The position numbers and the translations under genes were made by a program. From Limnanthes douglasii subsp. nivea (lineage: Eukaryota; Streptophyta; Magnoliopsida; Brassicales; Limnanthaceae): a DNA stretch of 64,000 nt. Under the pieces are notes generated by a model. That model was not told where the DNA came from, ran no database searches, and saw nothing but the letters and a program-made list of their open reading frames with translations. Of this stretch, positions 1 through 9,475 are shown one piece after another. The DNA lies in the NCBI GenBank assembly GCA_036936605.1, contig JAUPFV010000004.1, positions 287,908,009 to 287,972,008 of the forward strand, given 5' to 3'. Positions within the stretch are counted from its first letter, which is position 1. Each line of letters begins with the position of its first letter.

Positions 1-880
1 ATATGTTCCGCATTGATGTCGAGGCAATGACATTCATTTGATCCAGCCAAAACATGCCAAATATTGCATTGTATACTGTCGGGTGGTCTACCACCATGAA
101 GAGGACTCCAAAAGTATTTTTAGACTCAGATTTTCTGATAGTTAAATAGTTAAAACCAACAACCTTTCTAACTGAGAGCCTCAAAGTCGAAGGGTTTCAT
201 TCGGTTGTACATGCTTGGAATAAAATATTAGCTGAACTATCGGTGTCCACATGAACCGTCCTAGTTTTATCCCCTAAAATCAGCGCATTAACAAGACGAT
301 ATCCTCGTGCGGGCCAACAAAAGTACGAAGATCATCATCTTTAAATGCAATTGGTACATATGCAACATGATTCTGGTGTAGTGATGTTCTTCCTTGAAAT
401 TTTGCTTATGTTCTCCTTACGTGTCTTTTTTTAGATGAGTCAATTATTTCGCCACGAGAAATAGTCAGAAGCCCTAAACCTATAATTAAATCGTCTCCAC
501 CCAAAACAGTTTCCATGAACATGTTTGTTAGGATCGAAGTCGAGATATTCTCCTCCTGAAATGGTGCTAACCATATGGTGATCCTAGTCTAGGTTCAAAT
601 ACTTTTTTGTTAAATCACTATGGCCGACAGATAATCGTGTTATTATTTTCTTGATTTGGTATAGTTACGTGAGTTCCTGAATCGCCCGCTTGGGCTGTCC
701 AAACCCCACTATTGGTACTCCTTGGGGATCCCAACCCGCTACTTCTCACGTACTGATATAATTTTTTATTTTTGGCAAGGCTTTAAATCTCCTCCCTTAA
801 AGCGATACAATCCGTAGTTAAGTGACCCGCGTCATTTTAAAACTGGAAAATTTTACTACCGCGCTCCTCCCTCGGCATAG
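1..880 (-). pseudogene. Ty3/gypsy gag-protease remnant
   Basis: Read on the minus strand, three gypsy hallmarks appear in order. Around 790-850 is a zinc-knuckle-like stretch ending GHLTTDCIALREEI. Around 195-260 is a protease active-site block VDTDSSANILF (family form VDTGSSA-ILF, with the Gly replaced). Around 1-95 is the protease C-terminal block VVDHPTVYNAIFGMFWLD (family: VVD-P-YNAILGR). Reading frames are interrupted by stops and shifts, so this is a dead relic. The same gag motif occurs in the complete gypsy element at 48874-59035, pointing to the same broad lineage. The element continues beyond the left window edge, where RT would lie. Confidence 0.75.
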
Positions 881-899
881 TTAATGGTTGAGGAGGTCT

Positions 900-2250
900 A
901 ACATGAACATTTTCTATATTTTTTTATAAATAGTAGTCGCGCTTTCAATCAAATTTCTATCATCTTCATCTCTGACTGATCCTCCATTTTGAGTTTGATG
1001 GTTTGGATCGACCTTTGATTTTGAATGGTTTGGACCGACCTTGACTGTGGCTTTGATTTGAATGAGTTGGAATTGGAGTTTTCGGAGAAAGGCTGCGACT
1101 CATCAGTGCCCTCAAAGGTTAACAAAAATATCATCACTTCTTTGGTCAGATTAGTCTCTAGTAAGATCCTTTGCCTATATGAAGTGATGATCACGTCTTC
1201 ACAACAATTAGTCAAACTATTTCCATAGTAATGGCTGCAGAGAGTCGAATATTCTTCACTTTCATTAGTTGAGTAAAACAAATAATGACGTCTTTGTCAG
1301 GTACTCGCGACTTGAGCTAATTTAAATTTCGATATGGACCGTAAGGACCGGTAAAATTCATGTTATCGTCCTCGTATTAATTTTTGTTTCAATGTGAACC
1401 TCCAGCCGTTGTCTGTTTGTTGATGCGACCATCTCGGCATGTCCAACTATCGTGTCCGACAATGTTTCCCATTTCCTTTCGGTCTCAAATGTCATATTCG
1501 CAGCAGTTGGTTATTAACCAATCCAAATCTGTTAGGTTATCCGATCCTACTTGTACAACCTCATTCCCCAGAAGAAGAGACGTACATGTGCGTCTAAATT
1601 TGTCATAACAAAACTATAAGTATATATAAACTAATTCGCAATATAATTTTGAGAATATTTTTTAGATACCGGTTTGGAAAAAACTCACACTATGTTCGCG
1701 ACTGAGTCTAAATTGATTGGTAACGTTATAGTATAAAATACTTTAGAGCAACAAAAGGTGCTTCTGAAAAATTATTGAAGTTCTTTTTTTATCTATGTTA
1801 AAACCATACGAATTGGCTTTAGAATAGATACCATTTTTTTTATATATGGATAGATTATTAACCCTTTGAATGTGTTGCTAAACCAATATATGGTTCCTGG
1901 ATGCGAAATATCATCCATATAATTAAAATTGTGATATGATTACTTATACGATTATACGATGGATAAGGGGCGACAAATTTCAATGCAACAAAAATAAATT
2001 TATAGAAATATAAATTTGAAAATATGTAATAATAATTATGATTAAAAGAGAAGGTAATTCACTCAAACAATTATACCTAAAAAGTTAGACCAGGTGAAAA
2101 GAAACAATTTAAACTCGTTCCACCAAATAAAAAGATTATTTAAATATTTCATCAAACAAATCGATAACACGACCACAACTCAAATCCCATAACAATTATC
2201 AAACAAAAAAATATCTTAATTAAAATGACAATCCCCGCATGCACCAAACC
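900..2250. other. AT-rich stretch without recognised gene
   Basis: No family motif was recognised on either strand. The short open frames between 949 and 1608 are of low complexity. Because it abuts the upstream side of the minus-strand gypsy gag remnant, 900-1600 may be decayed gag leader, but nothing demonstrates this. Confidence 0.3.
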
Positions 2251-2259
2251 GCCAAAAAA

Positions 2260-3490
2260 AGGTAACACATCACCCTGACAAGTTTAGAAATTTAAGAAGT
2301 CGATAAGAGTTTCAAGAGCTAACAAGTTAAATGGCATCATTAGCATTTTAAAAGAGCCCTCTAAGTCTAGAAGCTATAAGGAGATATCACCTTTACTAAC
2401 ACTGACCTATTGTTAGACTGAGAAATGCTACTAACACCCATAGACTTCCTCTCACGAACAAACACGTTCGATTTGCGTTCACCATTGGCAACAACCTAAC
2501 ACAAACAAGAAGCAAAATATGTCAAACCTCTGAACTATAAGGACGAGCATAAAGTATAACTCGAAAGAAAAGATAATTTACGTTGGACATCGTTGCAACT
2601 AGTTGATTCTTCTGGAAGAGCCATTTCCTCAAGTAGGACCTTAAATGAAAAATAAATAATGAGATACAATCTGCAAACAAAAGGTGCTCACCTTTACAGA
2701 ACATACGGAAACTCAGTGTCTCTATAGATAAATAAAGTTCCGAAGTATAAAAAGAACTAGAAGAACATCTAGCATACCACTCTGCAATCAGCAATGGTAA
2801 CAACAAAGACAGCACCTCAGAAATTCAGACGATGCAGGTATTAAATATCATACAAGAGTATGTCACCTTTAGAGCTGCTTTAGTGGATATAGCGTGGGCG
2901 ACGTACTCGTGGTCTTCCTTTGAGATGCCAGCAGCAATCTTCGCAATGATTTGAAAAATCAACATCCATGTAACTAGTTGCCAGTCATGCATCTGCCAAT
3001 ATGAAACACTACCACGTTAAAAGAGAGATTATTTTCAATCATTTTTTTAGAGTAGTACTGAGTAAATAATTTTTTTATTTCTTTTTTAGATTTTTTTATG
3101 TAAATTTCAAACAATAATTGTAATTCCCTACAAGTATACTCATTTACTTCATCTTATGTTTCTTATACAAAATGTATGATTAAGGTAAACTTACAAGTTA
3201 CAATAATAGTTGAATTTGTTTGGATTCACTAAGTTTAGCTGATGTAATTTTGGTTTTCCTGAATGTCCACTCTTCACAGTTTTTAAGTTTGACAACGCTT
3301 CTTAAGAGAACCAAAAAGTTAAAGCAAAGTCAATGAGATTGAAATAAGAATATGGCAGTCATAATTCAACAAGGTCAATTTATCACCTGCCTCGTCTTGG
3401 AAAGTTATAGCACTGCAATCAGCTGCCATATCAGGTATATTGTTTGCACCACAACAATCTTGTTTTCCATCAGATACATCACCTTTTGTT
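2260..3490 (-). other. exon-like segments of an unknown minus-strand gene
   Basis: On the minus strand several short coding-like blocks sit between plausible splice signals. One at about 2870-2999 follows a TTGGCAG acceptor and reads a helical stretch containing IIAKIAAGISKEDHEYVAHA, ending in AAAG|GTGACA. One at 2580-2640 reads LLEEMALPEESTSCNDVQR. One at 2370-2500 reads VANGERKSNVFVRERKSM. A further block lies at 3370-3500. They have the codon texture of plant exons, but I recognise no family, and no continuous model could be built by eye. They could be the 3' end of a gene lying downstream of the PPR pseudogene. Confidence 0.25.
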
Positions 3491-4397
3491 TTATCTACAT
3501 GCATGAGCTTCCATATTATTAGAAGAGTCTAGTGCAAAAGAAGAAAAAAGTTTGCAATTTGGTGTAAGATCAACTTCAAGCCCCTCAATCAGCATCGAAT
3601 ACGTTTGATGATGAATCTCGCAGCCCATTTTTTCCATGACACTTAAAAGTTCAGAGCATGCATCAGGAAGGCCCTTCTTTAGTAAGCCATCTATGAGAAT
3701 TTTCCAAGCTATTTCATCAGCAAAATACTGAACGTAGCAAGCTACAAAAAACAGCATTAGCTTTCTCTTTGTTACCGTCCTCATACAGGCCACAAACCAA
3801 AATCTTGCAAGCCTCTAGTTGTGGTAAATGACCATAATAAATCATATCATCTACCAACTGTACTGCTTCGCCAAACATTTGTGACTTGCAGTAACAAGTA
3901 ATGAGAGCATTGTATGTTTCCTCGCGGGGAGAAATATGTTTCTCTCATATGTTCAAATAATCTCCTTGCTATACCAAAGCTCCCAGCCCTGCAGAGACCT
4001 TTTATTAGCTTATCATAAGTGTTAACATCAGGTGTACATCCATGTTCTAGCATCTTATCAAAAAGCTTCAAAGCAACATCAAACTCCATTAGCTTCCACA
4101 CATCAGCACTCTCGATAAAGGTGGCATTTGAAACCAATTAAATCCCAAGTGCATCACTGTTTTCTTTAATATACTTCTTTACTGAAAGATGCTTGATCAG
4201 AAAACAAAAGGTATGATGAGAAGGCTCACACCCAGCATCAATCATGCGTTTAAGAAGATCGAACGCGGAATATATTAATCCCATGTTTCCATAGGCATCA
4301 ATCATTAAGGTGTAGGTCAGCGTATCTGGATAAATACCTTCTTTTTTCATCCTAACAATCATTTCCTCTGCATCATCTAATCTCCCTGCACTACAAT
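3491..4397 (-). pseudogene. PPR protein pseudogene, C-terminal part (At5g65560-like)
   Basis: Tandem 35-residue pentatricopeptide repeats are visible on the minus strand, for example PDTLTYTLMIDAYGNMGLI, PDVNTYDKLIKGLCRAGSF and QTYSMLIEGL. The repeat order and the spacer with LMEFDVALKLFDKMLEHG match the C-terminal half of Arabidopsis At5g65560, an organelle-type P-class PPR protein. Such proteins bind organellar RNA. The frame is broken by at least one stop near 4138 and by shifts near 3790-3960. The coding sequence runs into the 13.2-kb MULE at 4397 and resumes at 17591, so this is the downstream half of a gene split by transposition. Identification of the relative is from remembered family pattern, not a search. 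Confidence 0.8.
4389..4397. repeat. left 9-bp target site duplication
   Basis: CACTACAAT, identical to 17591-17599. It lies inside PPR codons; joining the flanks across one copy gives a continuous PPR repeat. A 9-bp duplication is typical of MULEs. Confidence 0.92.
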
Positions 4398-4420
4398 GGG
4401 TTAGGCTAAATTAGGGCCCA
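4398..4420 (+). repeat. left terminal inverted repeat of MULE
   Basis: Reads GGGTTAGGCTAAATTAGGGC followed by CCA. It matches the reverse complement of 17568-17590 with one mismatch. Similarity fades beyond about 24 bp, so this is a short-TIR MULE rather than a classic long-TIR Mu. Confidence 0.9.
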
Positions 4421-4736
4421 AAAAATGTTAAGCATTCCCAAAATTTAGAGAATCTTTTTAATTCAATAGTCAAAGACGATTTTACCCTTTGACCAAGAAT
4501 CTTTATTTTTGTCTTGTAGTGAAATGTGGGTATGGTTAGCCAATTGTGGAAGAACACAAAATTTCTCCTTCAAACAACCCTCTTATACTCTAGTCTTAAC
4601 AAAAAATTCAAAAACTCAAAAACTCCAAAAAATTCAAAAACTCCTAAAATTTCAAAAACTTCAAAAACTCACAAATAAACACTTGAAGCTCCAAAAAAGC
4701 ATCACTTTTTTTTTATAAATTCGGAATAATCGAAGG

Positions 4737-4787
4737 ATGGCCTCTGAATGTGAGAAGGTTGCTGAGGAGCATGGGACTCCAAATATG
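4737..4787 (+). CDS. candidate exon 1 of MULE transposase
   Basis: An ATG opens MASECEKVAEEHGTPNM and is followed by GTAGTT, a possible donor in phase 0; an alternative donor lies after the seventh codon. The downstream acceptor (CTTAG at 5416-5420) leads into a frame open straight into the transposase. The diverged relative at 19119 has the same layout: a short acidic exon 1, then an intron holding a palindrome array. If correct, only copy 1 of the tandem duplication has this exon and the promoter, since duplication starts inside the intron. The exact donor is inferred. Confidence 0.4.
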
Positions 4788-4859
4788 GTAGTTGTTCTAA
4801 CCAACTTTTTTATAAAAGTTTCTATTTTGGTAGACCTTCTATATTTAGAAGTTAGAACC

Positions 4860-5320
4860 CGAACTCCCCCGCCGGTTGAAACCCTCCAAACCGCCGGGAT
4901 GAAGAACACTCAAATGTGGAAGATGAAGATCCCCGGCGGGGGAGACCGTGCCCAACCGTCGGGGGACACCATGTCCACCCGCCGGGTGAGACAGCCATAC
5001 CCGGCGGGGTTGTGCCCCTGCATACCGGCGGGGCAACTCCAATTTTTTTCCCATAATCGAATTTTGAAGTTCAGGACTGTCCCCGCCGGGGTCTGAACGT
5101 TCAACCGGCGGGGATGACAACCTCCACCGGCGGGTTTGGCAACCTAAACCGCCGGGGCCAAGACCTGTTTTTAAACTCCAATGGAGTTTGTTTTAGACCA
5201 TGAGCCCCGGCGGGTGAGGAATTTTCAACCGCCGGTTGACTATATCCCCGCCGGTTGGGACATTTTCGACCGCCGGTTGACGATGTCCGCGGCGGTTCAG
5301 ACCATTAACAACCGGCGGGG
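4860..5320. repeat. CCGCCGG palindrome array 1a (transposase intron 1)
   Basis: About 17 copies of the 7-mer CCGCCGG or its complement CCGGCGG occur roughly every 25-30 bp, often extended to odd-length palindromes such as TCAACCGCCGGTTGA. The words are separated by unrelated AT-richer spacers. A few have single mismatches (CCGTCGG, CGCGGCGG). The array lies between candidate transposase exon 1 and the acceptor at 5420. Translating it yields long but meaningless Pro/Gly/Arg frames on both strands. Confidence 0.85.
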
Positions 5321-5420
5321 ACCGAATCTTCATTTAGTGTGACTTGTCTAACCGTTGGGTTGGGGTTTTGGCTTTTTTTATCCATGCTCGTATTTGATGC
5401 TTCTTTTTTAACATGCTTAG

Positions 5421-8295
5421 GGTCATGAGTCAAAGGATTATTTGACTAGTTCGTGCATGGCGAAGGGGGAGGAGGAGGAAATACCGGTGCCTTGCTCCGT
5501 CGATTATAGCGAGTTGTTCAACACCAAAGGACAGTACTACTCCCGGGCAGACCTTATTGAATGGGTTAAGGAAACCGCATCGGATAACGGGTTTGTGATT
5601 ATTTTACGCCGATGCGATAGACACGATCGTAAAACTCCGAGAGTAGAGTTTGTGTGCGAAAGATCCGGTGTTTACACAAAACTCGTAGACCCCAAGGATC
5701 TAAAAAGGAAGTCTACCGGAACGAAAAAATGTGGATGCCCGTTCGCTCTTAAAGGAAAGAAGATGGGTGATGATTTGTGGGGAATAGAGGTTGTGTGCGG
5801 CGTTCACAATCACGATACTCCATCCTACAAAGAAGGTCATTCCTACGTGGGACAGTTTCAAAAAAAAGAGATGGATTTTGTGGTTAGTTCGAATAAAATG
5901 GGATCCCGTCCTCGTGGTATTCTTGGTGGAGTGAAGAAATTGAACCCTAAGAATTCTTCTACAATCCGCACCGTGTACAACGCAATACTAAAACACCGGA
6001 AGCTCGAGAAAGGTGGTCGGTCGCAATTCCAATACTTGTTGGGTGAACTAAAGCGACTAAACTACTACGAATTCCATAGAAAGTCCGAAGACGGAAGCGA
6101 TATCATAGGCGAGCTTTTTTTTGCGCACCCGGTTAGTTTGGATTTGTTACGGACATTTCCGAACGTCATTATAATGGATAACACGTACAAGGTGATCAAA
6201 TACGGGATGCCGTTGTACGAGGTCGTGGGTGCGACTTGTACGGGGAAAACATTCTACATTGAATTTGCTTTTATGTCGAGTGAAAAAATCGAGGCCTACA
6301 AGTGGGTGTTAGGATGCTTACATTCGTTGATGGTAACTCACTCCATCGAATTACCATCCATTGTTTTGACGGATAGAGATTTGCGCTTGTGAATGCGGTG
6401 GAGGAAGTGTTCCCCAATGCGACGCACATGTTGTGTCGATGGCACATCAACATGAACGTCCTAGGAAAAACAAAAACGATCATAAAAGAGAAGGTAGTGT
6501 CCAATGCCTTTTTGAAAGTGTGGAACGGAATGATGTTGGCGGAAACAGAGTTAGCGTACGAGAACTACCGGTCGGAATTGCACCGCGATTTCAAAGACTA
6601 TCCGAAAGCGATTGAGTATACCGAAAGTTGGGTGGGGCCGTACGGTGAAAAGTTTGTCACGTGGAGAACTAACAAGTGGATGCATTTTGGTAACCAAACC
6701 ACAAACCACATGGAGAGCGCTCATTCGAGTCTCAAGCGTTTCATCGGTACGAGCAAAGGTAACTTTGAATCTTTTTGGTTGAAGTTGCATACTTTGATTG
6801 AATTGCAACACGGGGACATCAAGGCTTCCTTCGAAAAGAGCCGGTTGTTGGCCCTACATAAATTCAAAAACATTGTGTACGGTCAAGTAAAAAACAACAT
6901 CTCCCACCATGCAATGGGAATTTTGGCCGACGAAGTCGAATGTGCCCGGAACATGACAATCGCACCGGATATGCCTTCCGGTTGTGCCATACGAACTACG
7001 CACGGCATGCCTTGCGCCCACGAAATCTATGAGTTTGTTGCGAAAGGGATAGAGGTGCCGCTTGAGTTGTTTCATGAACATTGGAAGAGGTTAGACATCC
7101 TAGTTCGTACCAACCTCTCGACGAATGAGCAACTTAAAGCAAAGCTTGACAAGCTAGTATCCGATGTCATGGTGTCCAATGACGAAGCACGGATAGAGCA
7201 CATTTATAAACAATGGTTTGCCGTCGTCCATCCCGAAACAACTAACAGTTTGGAGCCGTTGGTTAAGCAAAAATCGCGCGGTCGTCCACCTAACAAACGT
7301 AAGTTATCTATTGCCGCCGATGATACATCCACTAAACGCGACAAAAGTTGGCACGAACATGTACTTAAGGAAGAAAATGATAGTACGCCATCCTTGCTTG
7401 GAGACTTCAAACCTCCAACCGAAACCTCGAGGAAAGGGAAAAAAAGAAGGAGCCTAAACGTGGTTCGTGGACCACCCCCGCTCGTACGAACGGTAGCGCT
7501 ATTCCAACGCAAGCAAGTGGTACAATGCTTAGTAGTGGAACGGTGGGTTGTAGGTCAAGCTCTACGATGCCGGTGAAGGCAAGTTTTGTGGACCCCAAAG
7601 GATACATGAACCAATTCCCGAGCTATTTTATGCCTTTCGTAGAGTCCATTACCGATGTTAAATCCGATGGGCATTGCGGGTACCGCTCGATAGCGTACGC
7701 CTTGAACGGGCAACAAGATGGGTGGAGGTTGATAAGGGATGCCCTTTACAACGAGCTTATGGATTACGCATCGGTCTACGTAAAGATTTTTACTAGCATG
7801 GAGGATTTGATTGATGTTACGGAGCGTGTGAAATGTTCTAGCGATGTGGGAACTAAGGACCATTGGATGTCCATGCCCGAGATGGGAGTGGCAATCGCAT
7901 CTGCGTTTAACTGCATACTCCATTTTGTTGGGGTATTCCGAAATATGGATGTCGGCTTCACTTTTCTTCCGCTAAGAGGTGCACCTCCTCCGATGCCAAA
8001 CCGGTTGGAAATCGGATTGGGTTGGGTCAACACCAACCATTTCGTGAACGTAAGTATTCATACAAGGGGTACGTTAATGGTAATTTTAATTTCAAGAAAT
8101 TTATTTTATCGTGTTTTCGTTTTGTAGCTTGGGATTAAGGCGGAGGCCCCATGTGCTAGGATACATCCTTGTTGCTTAAAGTTGCGTTCACCTGAAGCTG
8201 AAGGTTGGGCATTGCCGATTGTATCTCGTTGCAAGAAATACGAAGAGCTTAAAAATAATTACCCCGAAGTAACCAATCTATCCGCTTTTGCTTGA
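5421..8295 (+). pseudogene. FAR1-type MULE transposase fused to OTU domain, copy 1
   Basis: Cut-and-paste transposase with a C-terminal OTU cysteine-protease-like domain. The first internal ATG is 5457; the frame is open back to the acceptor at 5420. Order: FAR1/WRKY-GCM1 zinc domain (KKCGCPFAL near 5730, HNHD near 5806); MULE DDE core with Asp in MDNTY (6177) and TDRD (6372); CRWHIN at 6437; ESAHSSLKRF at 6715; SWIM-like GCAIRTTHGMPCAHEI at 6980; a basic linker; OTU with DGHCGYR at 7669 and NTNHFVN before a 78-bp intron (8050-8127). The last exon is 8128-8295. Two one-base frameshifts break it: about 6381, just after the second catalytic Asp, and the A-run at 7438-7446. The first SWIM Cys is Ser here (TCC 6977). 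Plant databases often carry such proteins as 'PKS-NRPS hybrid synthetase CHEA-like', a misnomer. Confidence 0.88.
8050..8127 (+). other. intron in OTU region, copy 1
   Basis: A GTAAGT donor follows the catalytic-His block NTNHFVN, and a TTTTGTAG acceptor precedes LGIKAEAPCARIHPC. Phase 0, 78 bp. The same intron is at 12105-12182 in copy 2. Confidence 0.8.
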
Positions 8296-8550
8296 TGACT
8301 AGACGATTGTAACGAATGTAAACCATGGATGGTTTTTATGCTTTTATCGTTTTTATGTTTGGATGTTTTTTATGTTGAAAACAATAACACGTTTCCATTC
8401 TTAATATGATGATTGCATTACAACATTGAAAACATTGCATTAAAACATTACACTTTAATTTAAAGCATTGCATAATTAGAAATACATAAGCACATAACGA
8501 AAATCAAATGATAGATAAGCTAACGCCGGGTTAGCATTGCACGTTCGGTT

Positions 8551-8892
8551 TTACGGGGTCGGATAGTTCATCCTGAATCCATCAGAGTCACTACTTTCCT
8601 CGGGAGATGAGTACGTTCGAACGGCGCTGGCTATTGCATCGGGTATTTCGTTCTCGACGCGCTCTATCGCTTCCGACACCATCTCCTGCGTAATTGTAGT
8701 CTGCCATCCCATGTCGAAAACCCTTCGGACTTTGGTTCCGTCTTCCCAAGGAAGTGACTCGATATTGAAAGTCACTGTTTTAAGATAAGCTAACCTATCG
8801 GCGACTTCTTCGCGGGCACGTGGTCGGGGCATTAAACATCCTGCACACGATGCCTCCCTACCGTGGTTGAAGAACATTCTGCACAGAACCGC
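8551..8892 (-). pseudogene. Myb/SANT-like small protein, 5'-truncated copy
   Basis: This corresponds to residues 35-147 of the complete protein at 12606-13049, starting at AVLCRMFFNHGREAS. The first 34 codons and the promoter were lost at the tandem-duplication junction (8893). An internal Met at 8877 leaves a 108-codon frame. A few substitutions separate it from the full copy. Without its promoter and N-terminal Trp/Glu-Asp motif it is unlikely to be functional. Confidence 0.8.
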
Positions 8893-8914
8893 CTAAATTT
8901 AGAAGTTAGAACCC

Positions 8915-9375
8915 GAACTCCCCCGCCGGTTGAAACCCTCCAAACCGCCGGGATGAAGAACACTCAAATGTGGAAGATGAAGATCCCCCGGCGGGGGAGA
9001 CCGTGCCCAACCGCCGGGGGACACCATGTCCACCCGCCGGGTGAGACAGCCATACCCGGCGGGGTTGTGCCCCTGCATACCGGCGGGGCAACTCCAATTT
9101 TTTTCCCATAATCGAATTTTGAAGTTCAGGACGGTCCCCGCCGGGGTCTGAACGTTCAACCGGCGGTGATGACAACCTCCACCGGCGGGTTTGGCAACCT
9201 AAACCGCCGGGGCCAAGACCTGTTTTTAAACTCCAATGGAGTTTGTTTTAGACCATGAGCCCCGACGGGTGGGGAATTTTCAACCGCCGGTTGACTATAT
9301 CCCCGCCGGTTGGGACATTTTCGACCGCCGGTTGACGATGTCCCCGGCGGTTCAGACCATTAACAACCGGCGGGG
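8915..9375. repeat. CCGCCGG palindrome array 1b (copy of 1a)
   Basis: Duplicate of the array at 4860-5320. Comparison shows both gains and losses of the word: copy a has CCGTCGG near 4957 where copy b has CCGCCGG; copy b has CCCGACGGG near 9262 where copy a has CCCGGCGGG. The cluster has therefore mutated since duplication without length change beyond one base. Confidence 0.85.
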
Positions 9376-9475
9376 ACCGAATCTTCATTTAGTGTGACTT
9401 GTCTAACCGTTGGGTTGGGGTTTTGGCTTTTTCTATCCATGCTCGTATTTGATGCTTCTTTTTTAACATGCTTAG

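Larger units (their letters stand above)
4844..8897. repeat. tandem duplication, unit 1 (~4.05 kb)
   Basis: Sequence from 4844 recurs from 8898 at an offset of 4054-4055 bp with scattered substitutions (about 1-2% by eye). The unit runs from transposase intron 1 through the palindrome array, transposase-OTU, and the 3' part of the Myb-like gene. It stops abruptly at codon 35 of that gene. The junction has about 5 extra bases (CTAAA, roughly 8893-8897) not found at either parental edge, as in end-joining with filler. Confidence 0.9.

Noticed and set aside
4737..5120. Overlapping open frames of 64-119 codons on both strands, Pro/Gly/Arg-rich
   Set aside because: They are translations of the CCGCCGG palindrome array, which stays open in many frames; codon texture is not coding. 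Only the short start at 4737 is kept as a possible exon.
4860..5320. CRISPR-like regularly spaced repeats
   Set aside because: Words are 7-17 bp palindromes with irregular spacing in a plant nuclear context; no array geometry or cas genes.
5442..5456. Upstream TTG as start of the transposase
   Set aside because: The frame is simply open back to a splice acceptor at 5420; the first ATG is 5457, and an upstream exon is more likely.
6433..7923. Several 60-122-codon frames opposite or out of phase with the transposase
   Set aside because: Shadows of the transposase coding sequence; equivalents appear in copy 2 at +4055 with the same differences.
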